Positions 1 through 7,982 of a DNA stretch of 64,000 bases are shown here, in pieces. The DNA comes from JAPPFW01 sp965231815 (GTDB lineage: Bacteria; Actinomycetota; Acidimicrobiia; Spongiisociales; Spongiisociaceae): the NCBI GenBank assembly GCA_965231815.1, contig OZ246890.1, positions 1,240,001 to 1,304,000 on the forward strand. The letters run 5' to 3'. The translations under genes and the position numbers were made by a program. Positions within the stretch are counted from its first letter, which is position 1, and each line of letters begins with the position of its first letter. The notes below the pieces were generated by a model. It ran no database searches and was not told the origin of the DNA. It saw only the letters and a program-made list of their open reading frames with translations.

Positions 1-479
1 GGGTGATTATCACCGCCGCCGGGGAGAGCGGCATGCCCTCGGATGCAAACGAGCGGGTGGCGAACGCCTCCCGGATGGTGCAAGCAGCCCTCGGAGTAGG
101 GGTTGAGATAGGTGACATCTTCGTCGATCCGCTGGTGTTTCCGATTTCGGTGGACGGCCGGTTCGGCTTGCACACCCTCGAAGCCATCCGAACCATCAGG
201 CGCCGGTACGGACCCGATATCAACATCACCGGCGGCATGAGCAACGTTTCGTTCGGTATTCCGACTCGCAAACTGATGAACGCGGTGTTTATCAATCTGG
301 CAGTCGAAGCGGGCGCCGACAGCGGTATCATCGATCCGGTCATGAACCCTCTCTCCGACGTGTTCGAATCGGATCGAGACTCCGCTCCCTACCGCTTGGC
401 CGAAGACACGCTCATGGGCCGCGACGAGTTCTGCGCCAACTACATCAAGGCCTGGCGAAAGGGCATCCTGGCCGGATGA
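1..479 (+). CDS. Methyltetrahydrofolate methyltransferase-like (pterin-binding TIM barrel), C-terminal part
   Basis: The reading frame is open at the left edge, so only the last ~158 residues are visible; the first in-frame GTG at base 3 is probably an internal valine. The stretch INITGGMSNVSFGIP followed by AVEAGADSGIIDPV matches the C-terminal half of pterin-binding barrels of the methyltetrahydrofolate:corrinoid methyltransferase type (AcsE/MtgA-like, related to dihydropteroate synthase). Such enzymes move a methyl group between tetrahydrofolate and a corrinoid protein in the cytoplasm. No corrinoid protein or activator is visible on this side. The gene ends in TGA and is followed by a hairpin about 40 bases downstream. 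The family is fairly sure; the substrate cannot be told. Confidence 0.75.
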   Translation, partial: VIITAAGESGMPSDANERVANASRMVQAALGVGVEIGDIFVDPLVFPISVDGRFGLHTLEAIRTIRRRYGPDINITGGMSNVSFGIPTRKLMNAVFINLAVEAGADSGIIDPVMNPLSDVFESDRDSAPYRLAEDTLMGRDEFCANYIKAWRKGILAG

Positions 480-518
480 GCGAAAGAGCCCACCGGGAGA
501 GGTTCCGAAGACCATTGC

Positions 519-544
519 GATTCAGGACACTGGTGTCCTGAATC
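519..544. terminator. Perfect 12-bp inverted repeat after the first gene
   Basis: Bases 519-530 and 533-544 are exact reverse complements separated by two bases. It lies 40 bases after the stop of the methyltransferase-like gene. There is no T-run after it, so it may be a factor-dependent terminator, an mRNA-stabilising hairpin or a palindromic protein site. Confidence 0.4.
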
Positions 545-649
545 TTCAGTTCGCTTATCTTGCGGGAAGGCTCGTCTCGGGGATAGGGATTTTATCCGAC
601 CAGCATGTGTGTTCCGGCGGGGCCCGTCGGTTTTTGGGTGTCGGGTCTG

Positions 650-872
650 GAAGTGTCCCACCCTGGTTGCATAATGGTAGATAGCCTTAAACACCGCCGG
701 TTCGGGTTGTTCGGTACCGAACGAACCGGGGCAGGGATCATCACTCGCGGACAATTAGACCGTCTCCCCCCGACTACCGGGTATGGCGTATCGCGTTCGG
801 GGGACCTCGGAGGTGGAGGCGGGGGAGGGCCCGATTGGAGGCAACCGTTCCGGCGTTTTTCGCGTTCTCGGA
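650..872 (+). repeat. Dispersed repeat family 1, copy A (~222 bp)
   Basis: This stretch is closely similar, in the same orientation, to 7983-8203. Shared landmarks are GAAGTGTCCCACCCTGG at the left, a perfect 14-bp palindrome GTTCGGTACCGAAC in the middle with GGTT/AACC flanks that extend the stem, a pyrimidine-rich CCGTCTCCCCCCGACTAC block, and a CGGCGTTTTTCGCGTTCT end. No transposase or clear terminal inverted repeat is visible, so it may be a non-autonomous element or a structured RNA. Confidence 0.75.
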
Positions 873-928
873 TCCCCAAGCCTGCCGGTACACCCGAAGG
901 GTACCGTAATCGTCAACGACTCCCCGAC

Positions 929-1065
929 TAGCCCCGATTCTTCTTCATGGATCGGGGTTTGGGTAGAAGAATGGAGTAAAGCCATTAATGGCTCCCTGAC
1001 CAGGAAATACAGCTATCGGAGTTCCCCATCCCGGTCCAGTGTGGAAATTCACCCGCCGGGTGAAC
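929..1065 (-). repeat. Dispersed repeat family 3, copy A (inverted, ~135 bp)
   Basis: Read on the minus strand, this matches 19763-19893 along its whole length: TTCACCC/GGGTGAA inverted repeat, ACCGGGA block, TGTATT-CCTGGTCAGGG core, a TACTCCA block, and a CCCCGAT...ATCGGGG hairpin ending in GGGGCTA. A third, shortened copy lies at 30261-30327. The two short hairpins suggest a structured element. Confidence 0.75.
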
Positions 1066-1140
1066 AGTGAGATTCTTCTAATAACTGCGGCTGGACTGAC
1101 GTTATATGCCTCGGTGTGTCGGAAACCTGAATAATCAGGG

Positions 1141-1998
1141 CTAGTGAGCGCCCGCCACATCAGGACGCAGAACCATCACCCTCCCGGGCGGCCCAAGTTC
1201 CTGGCTGAGGGCTTGGACGAGCCGGCCCTCCTGTCCATTTCGCGCCAGACACAGTACTGATGGTCCGGCGCCCGATAGGCAGGCGTGCAAGCCTCCCGCC
1301 CCTAGCGCTGCGGAGATCAACCTGCCGGTATGCGGGTTGAGGGAGGTCCGAGGCGCTTCATGGATCTCGTCGCCCCCTGCAAGCGCCAGCAAATCGGAGG
1401 ATCCGGTGCGCAACCCTTCCAGTAGAGCTGTGACCCGGCCGATGGTTCGGACGGCGCTCCCAATGGTGACGGTCTTGGGTATGACCTTTCGGGAGTCCTT
1501 GGTTCTCAGCTCGAAACCCGGCACAGCTGCTACCGGGACCAGATCGGGTGACAGCGAGGGGTGAATCACCGAACCGTCCACCACAGCCACCAGTCCACCG
1601 TAGACCGCCGCCGCGGCGTTGTCCGGATGCCCCTCGAGTTCCCGAACACAGGCGAATAGGGCATCGTGGCCGGGGTCGTGACCCGTAGCGCGGTAGGCTG
1701 CCAAGGCGCCCGCTGCGTAGGCTGCCGCGCTCGAACCTAATCCGCGGCAAAGAGGGATCCGGTTTGACACCTTGATCCGTAAGGGATCCGCGCTAACGGT
1801 ACGGGCGGCAGTCAGGACCGCGTCGTCCTCCCTGTTTCCTCCATAAGTCTCGGGACCCAGGTGATTTATCGACCAGGACGAGGCGATCTCGGCGCGAACC
1901 TCGCAGCGGAGGTTGAGGGCAAGGGCGATGGTATCGAAGCCGGGGCCTAGATTGGCCGAGGAGGCCGGGGCGGACGCGCTTGAAGTCGGCCGACTCAC
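1141..1998 (-). CDS. thrB: Homoserine kinase
   Basis: The 285-residue product is a GHMP-family kinase. It has the N-terminal SSANLGPGFDT strand and the ATP-binding motif PLCRGLGSSAA at about residues 82-92. It phosphorylates L-homoserine with ATP, the step before threonine synthase, in the cytoplasm. The start is GTG, which overlaps the TGA of the upstream cation-efflux gene as GTGA, so the two are probably translationally coupled. Other aspartate-family genes in the window (lysC, asd) lie 20 kb away, and thrC and hom are not seen. Its length is close to the usual ~300 residues. Confidence 0.9.
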   Translation of the reverse strand: MSRPTSSASAPASSANLGPGFDTIALALNLRCEVRAEIASSWSINHLGPETYGGNREDDAVLTAARTVSADPLRIKVSNRIPLCRGLGSSAAAYAAGALAAYRATGHDPGHDALFACVRELEGHPDNAAAAVYGGLVAVVDGSVIHPSLSPDLVPVAAVPGFELRTKDSRKVIPKTVTIGSAVRTIGRVTALLEGLRTGSSDLLALAGGDEIHEAPRTSLNPHTGRLISAALGAGGLHACLSGAGPSVLCLARNGQEGRLVQALSQELGPPGRVMVLRPDVAGAH

Positions 1999-2891
1999 GT
2001 TTCCACGAAAATGTTCCTGGCGGTGGGAACAGCACGACGTATGGCGGTCTCGAGTTCGTCGACGGCCTGGTGGATTTCTTCACCGGTTAGATCGTCAACC
2101 AGATTCACATCCAGGTTCACGAGAATCTCCTCCGGGCCCAATTGCATGGTAAGCAACCGCCCCACCTGTTCGACCTTTTCGTGAGCCAGCACGCGGGCTC
2201 TGATAGCGGCGCGGTCCTTCCTCCCGGCTGCCTCCCCGATCAGCAAACCTTTCGTTTCGAAGGCCAGGAAGAAGGCGACTATTGCTAGCAGTACCCCGAT
2301 GAATATGGATGCCAGAGCGTCCCAGATGGGGTCGCCGGTTACCTGGGAGGCGATCACCCCGGCGAGAGCACCCACCAGACCGGCTACCGCAGCGCTGTCC
2401 TCTAACAGGATTACCAGCAGTGCGGCATCCTTAGTTTCCCGGATCGAGCGCCACAATGACCGGGATCCCCGCGTCCGATTGAACTCCTTGATAGCCACCA
2501 CGTAGGAAAAAGACTCGAATATGAGGGCCCCTCCCAGCACCGCGGCCGACACGCCGAAGTTCTCGACCGTATGCGGGTCACGGAGGGCGCCTATGCCGTG
2601 CTGGATCGAGAAGACCGATCCGCCTACGAACAGCATCACCGCCACCATGAAGCTCCAGAAATAGACCTCCTTACCGCGGCCGAAGGGATAGGTGGCGCCA
2701 CCTTGCCGCCGAGAGACGGCCATGCCCCATAGCAACATCCCCTGATTGCTGGAATCGGCTACCGAATGGATTGCCTCGGCCAGCATCGCCGCCGAGCCGG
2801 TAACCGCGGCGGCGATGAACTTGGCCACCGCTATCGAAGAGTTGGCAACCAGCGCTGCTACCACAGCGAAGCGCGATCCTTGAGATGCCAT
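1995..2891 (-). CDS. Cation diffusion facilitator (metal cation:proton antiporter)
   Basis: The 298-residue membrane protein has the CDF pattern: N-terminal transmembrane helices, a metal-site helix with HSVAD at about residues 42-46, a second membrane site with ED near residue 165, and a cytoplasmic C-terminal domain of roughly 80 residues. CDF proteins export divalent metals such as Zn2+ or Mn2+ in exchange for protons. The metal cannot be assigned: the first site is HxxxD and the second ExxxD-like instead of the paired aspartates of zinc transporters. A TAGACT box ends six bases before the ATG, suggesting a leaderless mRNA that continues into thrB. Confidence 0.85.
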   Translation of the reverse strand: MASQGSRFAVVAALVANSSIAVAKFIAAAVTGSAAMLAEAIHSVADSSNQGMLLWGMAVSRRQGGATYPFGRGKEVYFWSFMVAVMLFVGGSVFSIQHGIGALRDPHTVENFGVSAAVLGGALIFESFSYVVAIKEFNRTRGSRSLWRSIRETKDAALLVILLEDSAAVAGLVGALAGVIASQVTGDPIWDALASIFIGVLLAIVAFFLAFETKGLLIGEAAGRKDRAAIRARVLAHEKVEQVGRLLTMQLGPEEILVNLDVNLVDDLTGEEIHQAVDELETAIRRAVPTARNIFVET

Positions 2892-2897
2892 GCCCGC

Positions 2898-2903
2898 AGT
2901 CTA
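2898..2903 (-). promoter_or_regulatory. -10-like box TAGACT at leaderless distance from the CDF gene
   Basis: On the minus strand TAGACT is followed by exactly six bases and then ATG. A TANNNT box at this spacing would place transcription start on the start codon. No Shine-Dalgarno sequence and no clear -35 are visible. Confidence 0.5.
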
Positions 2904-3000
2904 AGAGGATTTACCTCCCCTCCGCTGCCGGTAGCAGGGTCGGGCTGTTCTCGGGAATCTAGAATCCGGGCCGGATACCGGCGCGCCCGGAATCTCGAAC

Positions 3001-3115
3001 CGAGGAGGGCGCCGGAAAAAGGTCCGTACAATGGGGTTCGTGCCGTAGCACGAAGGATCTACCGGGTAGTTCGCCGGACTGTGAACCCCGCTGGATCACT
3101 TTTAAGTACCTCCTA
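3001..3115 (+). repeat. Diverged copy of the TA-flanked MITE-like family
   Basis: The left end GAGGAGGGCGCCGGAAAA and the right end AAGTACCTCCTA keep the outline of the family's terminal repeats. The interior shares CCGTACAA-GGGGTTC and a GCCGGACTGTGAACCCCGCTGG block with the copies at 14283 and 16757. It ends 30 bases before a small membrane-protein gene. Confidence 0.55.
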
Positions 3116-3145
3116 GCGGGTGCCTCCCGCCGAACAGGACGCACG

Positions 3146-3361
3146 ATGGCGGATATTCTCGGATTGGACACCCTACTCGCACAGATGATGTCGGCAGTGG
3201 GCCTGGCCATGGTGGTGGGCAACGCAGCGGCTATGTGGAAGCATGCGCGAGGGCAGACCCCTAAGGGGGTGGAGGGCTCATACCGGCCCGGTCGGGCCCG
3301 ATTCCTGCTGGGGGTAGGTATCGTCATCACCGTGTGGGGAATCTCAGGCCTGATCGTGTGA
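3146..3361 (+). CDS. Small two-helix membrane protein of unknown function
   Basis: The 71-residue product has a hydrophobic segment at about residues 9-29 (around AVGLAMVVGNAAAMW) and a second at about 52-70 (LLGVGIVITVWGISGLIV), joined by a basic, glycine-rich loop with GQTPKGVEGSYRPGRAR. This looks like a small inner-membrane protein rather than a chance frame. The ribosome-binding site is weak (AGGA seven bases before ATG). It follows a diverged repeat element and precedes tRNA-Gly. I do not recognise the family. Confidence 0.55.
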   Translation: MADILGLDTLLAQMMSAVGLAMVVGNAAAMWKHARGQTPKGVEGSYRPGRARFLLGVGIVITVWGISGLIV

Positions 3362-3431
3362 TGGTTTTCTTGGTACCGTCCGAGTCCGAGGTGCGGGGTG
3401 TCCCGGTCGCCGCTAGCATCACCGCTCATCC

Positions 3432-3502
3432 GCGGGTGTAGTTCAGTGGTAGAACATCAGCTTCCCATGCTGAAAGCGGGGGTTCGATTCCCCTCACCCG
3501 CT
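3432..3502 (+). tRNA. tRNA-Gly (anticodon CCC)
   Basis: The 71-nt cloverleaf has acceptor stem GCGGGTG/CACCCGC, a D-arm with GTTCAGTGGTAGAAC, an anticodon stem TCAGC/GCTGA around loop TTCCCAT (anticodon CCC), and a T-arm GGGGTTCGATTCCCC. The discriminator is T, as in bacterial tRNA-Gly of this type, and no CCA is encoded. Confidence 0.95.
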
Positions 3503-3565
3503 CTCATTCCCCTGACGATTGGTTCGACCTACCGTGGGTAATTGTCGAGCAAGTGGAGTTTCCAG

Positions 3566-4141
3566 GTGATTCTCTCGGATCGAGACATAAAGGAAGCGGT
3601 CGCGTCCGGTCGTATCGTTCTCGATCCCTACATGCCCGAGAACGTCCAACCCTCATCGGTGGACCTGCGGGTGGATCGGGTTTTTCGGGTATTCGAGAAC
3701 CACCGTTACCCGCTGATCGATCCCAGGACTTACCAGCCTGACCTCACCAACGAGATGGTGGTACCAACGAACGGCCGGTTCATCCTCCACCCCGGCGAGT
3801 TCGTACTCGGGGCTACTTATGAACGTATAAGGCTTGCCGACGATCTGGTGGCTCGTCTGGAAGGCAAGTCCAGCTTGGGAAGGATCGGGCTCCTCATCCA
3901 CTCCACGGCCGGGTTCGTGGATCCCGGGTTCGACGGTTACCTGACCCTGGAGTTGGCGAACGTCGCCAACCTGCCTATAGCCATATATCCGCAGATGCTG
4001 ATAGGACAGGTCAGCTTTCTCCAACTATCGACTCCGGCTGATAACCCCTACGGTTCGCTGACCGCCGGCTCCAAATACCAGGGACAGCGCGGCCCAACCG
4101 CTTCCCGGATTCACGAAAACTTCCGCAGGAAGGATCTTTAA
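3566..4141 (+). CDS. dcd: dCTP deaminase (probably bifunctional dCTP deaminase/dUTPase)
   Basis: The 191-residue product has SSVDLRV, KSSLGRIGL and the STAGFVDPGFDGYLTLEL motif of trimeric dCTP deaminases, and ends near GKYQGQRGPTASR-like sequence. The HSTAGFVDPGF form resembles the bifunctional mycobacterial type, which converts dCTP directly to dUMP, rather than the E. coli form. I chose GTG at 3566 because GGAG lies seven bases upstream and the protein then begins with ILSDRDI, the family's usual start; an in-frame upstream TTG would only add eight unlike residues. It stands alone just after tRNA-Gly. Confidence 0.9.
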   Translation: MILSDRDIKEAVASGRIVLDPYMPENVQPSSVDLRVDRVFRVFENHRYPLIDPRTYQPDLTNEMVVPTNGRFILHPGEFVLGATYERIRLADDLVARLEGKSSLGRIGLLIHSTAGFVDPGFDGYLTLELANVANLPIAIYPQMLIGQVSFLQLSTPADNPYGSLTAGSKYQGQRGPTASRIHENFRRKDL

Positions 4142-4169
4142 TCCCGATTCACGCATACCGGATGTTGCC

Positions 4170-4958
4170 CTATTTGCCGGGGAGTTGCTGTACTCGGGCG
4201 AGGGCGTGGCGCATCTGGGGCGCAGGTATAGGCGGGTCGCGGGTTACTTCGTCCGCCGGGCTATCCAGGTGTAGTACCCGTCGGATCCGTTCGGCCACCT
4301 CCTCCAAGAGGCGTCTTTGCTCATCAACGGCTTCGGGAGTTAGCAGATCCCCGTGGCCGGGTACCACCACCGGACGGATGATCGAGCGGGCAGCCGCCAA
4401 CGTGGCAGGCCAGTCGAAAGGGTAGGAGTCCTCCATCTTGGGGGGTTCGCCCTGCTCGACGAGATCGCCCATGAAGGTGACCTCCCCGCAGTGAATGAGG
4501 ATGTCGGCGTCGGTGTGGCCCCGCCCGTGGTAGGAGACCTCCACCTTGCGGCCTCCCACGTCGACGGACGTAACAGCCTCGAACGTGTGGTCGGGAGGGC
4601 GGATCCGGACCCGCTCGATCTCGCCGTAGCGCTCGGTGGGCATCCACTTGCGAGCGTCGGCGCGATGCTGATCCGGATGCTCGCGGAGCGCCTCCCGGCA
4701 CATCCTGTGACCCCAGACGGCGGCGTCAGGGAAACAGGCATTGCCGAAAACATGATCCCAATGCCAGTGGGTATTCAGGATCCATCGGACCCGCTTCGAT
4801 GTGAGGGTCCGGAGTTCCTCCGCGAGTTGGCCCGCCGCCTCCTCGCTCTCGCGGGTATCGATCAGCAACACCCCATCCTCCCCCACGACCACTCCGACAT
4901 TGCTCCGCAGGAACGGGTAGCGGCGCCTGAACACACCGGACGACAGTTCTTCGAACAT
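4170..4958 (-). CDS. Metallo-beta-lactamase-fold hydrolase
   Basis: The 263-residue product has the zinc-binding HWHWDH motif at about residues 64-69, GRGHTDADI, MGDLVE and a late VVPGHG histidine, which together form the two-metal site of the MBL fold. Its close type is the general SoxH/quinoprotein-relay-like hydrolases, and the substrate is unknown. The frame stays open upstream into a MITE-like repeat. I chose ATG at 4958 because TATCCT ends exactly six bases before it, a leaderless arrangement, and because homologous sequence begins there. It is divergent from the GTPase gene; the two share an intergenic space filled with repeat copies. Confidence 0.8.
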   Translation of the reverse strand: MFEELSSGVFRRRYPFLRSNVGVVVGEDGVLLIDTRESEEAAGQLAEELRTLTSKRVRWILNTHWHWDHVFGNACFPDAAVWGHRMCREALREHPDQHRADARKWMPTERYGEIERVRIRPPDHTFEAVTSVDVGGRKVEVSYHGRGHTDADILIHCGEVTFMGDLVEQGEPPKMEDSYPFDWPATLAAARSIIRPVVVPGHGDLLTPEAVDEQRRLLEEVAERIRRVLHLDSPADEVTRDPPIPAPQMRHALARVQQLPGK

Positions 4959-4964
4959 GACTAG

Positions 4965-4970
4965 AGGATA
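4965..4970 (-). promoter_or_regulatory. -10-like box TATCCT at leaderless distance from the MBL gene
   Basis: On the minus strand TATCCT is followed by six bases and ATG at 4958. It supports that start over in-frame codons inside the neighbouring repeat. Confidence 0.5.
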
Positions 4971-5023
4971 CGACGCTTCCCGTTGCCGGTGCTCGACCCT
5001 TTCGGGTATCGAGCCCGATGTTC

Positions 5024-5139
5024 TAGGAGAGTGCTGAGAAACCCCGTACAAAGGGGTTCAGCCACTGAGCCGTAACTCCCTGACCAGGCGCTTTACCAAC
5101 CACCGAACCCCGAAAGACTCGTTTTTCAGGACTCTCCTA
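5024..5139 (+). repeat. MITE-like element copy 1 (116 bp, TA-flanked)
   Basis: The left end TAGGAGAGTGCTGAGAAAC and the reverse complement of the right end (GTTTTTCAGGACTCTCCTA) match over ~19 bp. The element is bounded by TA on both sides. Internal landmarks are CCCCGTACAAAGGGG, a short hairpin, CTGACCAGGCG and AACCCCGAAAG. It shares its right TA with copy 2. Confidence 0.85.
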
Positions 5140-5250
5140 GGAGGGTGCTGAGAAACCCCGTACAAAGGGGTTCACCCGCTAACCCGCAACTTTCTGACCA
5201 GGGTTTGCCGACCACCGAACCCCGTAAGATTCGTTTTTCAGGACCTTCCT
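5138..5250 (+). repeat. MITE-like element copy 2 (tandem with copy 1)
   Basis: It begins at the shared TA at 5138 with TAGGAGGGTGCTGAGAAAC and ends in TTTTTCAGGACCTTCCT. The right terminal repeat has mutated and lost its flanking TA. It lies 59 bases upstream of the GTPase start. Confidence 0.8.
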
Positions 5251-5309
5251 GGCCCGCCGGCCGGATCCCGGGTACCAACCGGCCCATTTCTCGGGCATCA
5301 TTAGGGTTA

Positions 5310-6314
5310 ATGCCCACCAACGTCACCCCCGAATACAAGAAGGCGGAGGCCGAGTACAAGGCGGCGCGCGAGACCAAGGACCGGATGGTCGCATTGCGAG
5401 CGATGCTCCGCACCATACCGAAACACAAAGGGACCGAGCACCTTCAGGCGGGAATCAAGACCAAGCTGAAGGAGCTTACGGAAGAACTGGATGCACCCAG
5501 GAGGGGTGGAGCCCGTGGCGGTCCCGTATTCGCCATCCGCCCGGAAGGCGCCGGCCAGATCGCTCTGCTCGGACCTCCCAACAGCGGCAAGTCGTCTCTT
5601 CATCATGCGCTTAGCGGTTCGGGCGCGCTAGTGGGGGCTTATTCGTTCACCACCCAACATCCACAGCCGGGGATGATCCCGATAGAGGACGTCGGTATCC
5701 AGCTGATCGACTTGCCTCCGCTGACCAGTGAGCATCCGGTGCCGTGGATCGCCAACGCCCTCCAACCCGCCGACGGCGCCATGCTGGTAGTCGATCTGTC
5801 GGAACCCGGATGCGTCGAGGATGTGCAAAACCTGGTCGGTCTTCTCGGCGAGCGGAAGGTCTATCTGATCGGAGAATGGCCACGGGGATCGGAGCCCTTG
5901 ACGGATTCCGAGGATCCCTTCGCCAAGCTCCTACCTACGGTGTTGGTGGCTGCCAAGGCCGACCGTGTCGAGGGAGTGGAGGAAGAGGCCGAGGTGCTCC
6001 TCGAGTTGGTCGACCTTAGGCTGCCGGTTCTGGCGTCATCGGTGAACGCGGGCATGGTCGATCACCTCGGTAGATGGCTCTTCCAGGCTCTTGGAGTGGT
6101 GAGGGTATACACGGAATCGGCCGGAAGGAAGAGGGATGACCGACCGTATACGATCCGGCGCGGGCAGACACTGCTGGATGTGGCTCTGATGATCCACAAG
6201 GACTTCGCCCGTGATCTGAAGTTCGCGAGGTTGATACGACCCGGTCAACCTGACCGCCGGATAGGTCGCGCCTTCGAGCTTCAGGACGGGGACCGCATCG
6301 AAATCCATATCTAG
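5310..6314 (+). CDS. DRG/Obg-like GTPase with TGS domain
   Basis: The 334-residue product starts with a ~60-residue charged helical segment (YKKAEAEYKAARETKDR), then a G domain with P-loop GPPNSGKSS at about 88-96, a switch II LIDLPPLT in place of the usual DxPG, and AAKAD as the base-recognition motif. A C-terminal TGS domain covers about 258-334 (YTIRRGQTLLDVA...). This is the layout of DRG-type translation-factor GTPases, more usual in archaea and eukaryotes; related bacterial forms exist. I chose ATG at 5310 because the N-terminal helix begins there and upstream in-frame sequence lies in a repeat. Confidence 0.8.
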   Translation: MPTNVTPEYKKAEAEYKAARETKDRMVALRAMLRTIPKHKGTEHLQAGIKTKLKELTEELDAPRRGGARGGPVFAIRPEGAGQIALLGPPNSGKSSLHHALSGSGALVGAYSFTTQHPQPGMIPIEDVGIQLIDLPPLTSEHPVPWIANALQPADGAMLVVDLSEPGCVEDVQNLVGLLGERKVYLIGEWPRGSEPLTDSEDPFAKLLPTVLVAAKADRVEGVEEEAEVLLELVDLRLPVLASSVNAGMVDHLGRWLFQALGVVRVYTESAGRKRDDRPYTIRRGQTLLDVALMIHKDFARDLKFARLIRPGQPDRRIGRAFELQDGDRIEIHI

Positions 6315-6334
6315 ACACCCCAGGAGTGTAAATG

Positions 6335-7558
6335 TCAAGCTGCGGCTTGGTCGATGGTGGTTCGGTGTGCCCAGGCGGTGTGTTCGTTGTAGGGGGTTCG
6401 GTGTTTGAGGCAGCCGTGGAGGATGCCTACGAGTCGGTTGGCGAGGGTTCGTAGTGCTTGGTGGTGGAGGTCGCCTGCTGCTCGTTTTTGGTCGTAGAAG
6501 GCTCGCGCTCCTGGACTGTTGTTGAGGGAACAGAACGCCCATTGGTCTAGGGCGTTGTAGAGTCGCCGGTTGCGGACGTGGCGGGCGACGACGGCGTGTT
6601 TGCGTCCGGATGCCACGGTGATGGGCGACGTTGCTGCGTAGTTCCTGCGAGACTTGGCGCTGGTGTAGCGTTCGGGGTCGTCCCTCGAATGCTCTGCGAG
6701 CGCCCGGGCGCCGAGCACGGTACCGAGTCCTGGCTGGGAGTGGTAGATGACGGCGTCCGGGTGTTCTCTAAAACGGTCCTGGAGGCTTTTCTCGAGTTGG
6801 CTGATCTGGCGGCTGGTTTCCGCAATGATTCCTACGAGTGACCGAACGGTCGCCCCGTAGGCGTCCTCAACCGGCCTTGGTGCGGCTAGGTGGGCGCCTC
6901 GAAGGCCCTGCTGTATCCGACGGGCCACCTTGTCGAGGTTGCGTTGACGTCCGCCTTTCTTCAGCGCAGCCCTGATCTGAGGCAGCGTCAGGCGGGCGGC
7001 GACGGTGGGGGTGGGCACCCGACCCAGGACGGCCACAGCGTCGCGATCCGCCAGATCAGAGAACGTTTCCAGCGCTGCCGGGTAGTACTCCCGAAGCGCG
7101 TTACGGACCTGGTTGGTGTGACGAACCCGGGCCCAGATCAGGTTCTGATGCGCCCGTGCCGTGATCTTGATGCCTTCCGCCCCGGGGCTGTCACCAGCCA
7201 CCGGGCGATGGTTGTGACGGTCGGTTCGTACCAAATCGGCTAACAGCTTGGCGTCACCACGGTCGGATTTGGCTCCGGCCGGGCTGTGTGGGTCCCGGTA
7301 GCGGGACACCGCCATAGGGTTGATCGCATACACCTGATAGCCGGCCCCCACCAGTGCACCTACCCACAGGCCACGATCGGTTTCGATACCTACCACCACC
7401 TCTCCCGGATCGGATACGTGTTTGGCGACCATCTCATGCAAGCGGGCCACACCCGCCAAGCCTTCCGGTAGCCGAGCGTACCCCAGGCGGGATCCCTCCT
7501 CGTCCATCAAAAACACATCATGGTGGCCCTCGGACCAGTCGTTACCCACAAAAATCAT
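6335..7558 (-). CDS. IS110-family transposase (DEDD recombinase)
   Basis: The 407-residue protein has the RuvC-like DEDD tetrad at D7, E59, D99 and D102 (GNDWSE, GIETDRG, KSDRGDAK) and the C-terminal Tnp domain with HhH-like SQPGLGTVLGARALAE near 274-289 and the candidate nucleophile serine 317 in VASGRK. All catalytic residues are present and there is no frameshift, so the enzyme looks intact. I chose ATG at 7558 because GGAGGG lies six bases upstream; an in-frame start 18 codons earlier has no such site. IS110 recombinases act with a bridge RNA encoded in the element's non-coding end. Confidence 0.93.
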   Translation of the reverse strand: MIFVGNDWSEGHHDVFLMDEEGSRLGYARLPEGLAGVARLHEMVAKHVSDPGEVVVGIETDRGLWVGALVGAGYQVYAINPMAVSRYRDPHSPAGAKSDRGDAKLLADLVRTDRHNHRPVAGDSPGAEGIKITARAHQNLIWARVRHTNQVRNALREYYPAALETFSDLADRDAVAVLGRVPTPTVAARLTLPQIRAALKKGGRQRNLDKVARRIQQGLRGAHLAAPRPVEDAYGATVRSLVGIIAETSRQISQLEKSLQDRFREHPDAVIYHSQPGLGTVLGARALAEHSRDDPERYTSAKSRRNYAATSPITVASGRKHAVVARHVRNRRLYNALDQWAFCSLNNSPGARAFYDQKRAAGDLHHQALRTLANRLVGILHGCLKHRTPYNEHTAWAHRTTIDQAAA

Positions 7559-7599
7559 CCTTTGCCCTCCATCTAGACGGATCTGCTCTCTCTCTGAGC

Positions 7600-7795
7600 T
7601 GCGGAGGAACACCCGGCGGCGACCTAATGGATCAGTGCTCTAACGGCACGCCACCCCATGAGCGCTACAGGAACTCCCGCTAACCAGCCGGGGTACGCTC
7701 TAGCCCTAGGAATCAGCGTTCCCGGAGGGTGGAGTACTCACCGGCCGGCCAGCCCAACCACCACACCCTCCCAGACAAACCAGAAGAAGTGATGG
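7600..7795 (-). ncRNA. Candidate IS110 bridge-RNA region
   Basis: This ~200-base non-coding stretch lies directly upstream of the transposase, where IS621-type IS110 elements encode the bridge RNA that pairs with donor and target DNA. It is too long for a simple leader and has no gene. I infer its role from the family; I did not fold it or identify the guide loops. Confidence 0.35.
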
Positions 7796-7803
7796 ACCCC
7801 CAT

Positions 7804-7917
7804 TAGGAGAGTCCTGAAAAACCCCGCACAAAAGGGGCTCAGCCGCCAACCCACAACTCCATGACCAGGCGCTTACCAACCACCTAACCCCGAAAGACTC
7901 GTTTTAGGACCCTCCTA
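7804..7917 (+). repeat. MITE-like element copy 3 (114 bp, TA-flanked)
   Basis: TAGGAGAGTCCTGAAAAAC at the left and GTTTTAGGACCCTCCTA at the right form the terminal inverted repeat. TA borders both ends (7804-7805, 7916-7917). It abuts the upstream end of the IS110 element. Confidence 0.85.
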
Positions 7918-7982
7918 GCGGGCTGGATCCGCAGTTAGCTTGTTCGTCCGGAGACGGCCGTGTTTCTCGTGGGTCAGGCTAC

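Larger units (their letters stand above)
545..1140. other. Gene-free convergent intergenic region made largely of dispersed repeats
   Basis: I see no credible gene between the first gene and thrB, which converge on this region. It holds one copy of a ~222-bp repeat (650-872) and one inverted copy of a ~135-bp repeat (929-1065), both found again elsewhere in the window. The open frames here run through repeat sequence and resemble no protein I know. Confidence 0.6.
6320..7800 (-). mobile_element. IS110-family insertion sequence (approximate limits)
   Basis: One transposase gene (6335-7558) and ~240 bases of non-coding DNA upstream of it make up the element. The left limit falls just after the GTPase stop at 6314, and the right limit just before a MITE-like copy at 7804. 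IS110 elements lack classical inverted repeats, so the ends are estimates. Confidence 0.7.

Noticed and set aside
592..931. Overlapping open frames on both strands within repeat family 1
   Set aside because: The same frames recur in copy B because of the repeat, but their translations are proline- and arginine-rich and differ in length, as expected for non-coding DNA.
5145..5309. Upstream extension of the GTPase gene
   Set aside because: The extra 55 codons are MITE-like repeat sequence and the conserved N-terminal helix starts at 5310.
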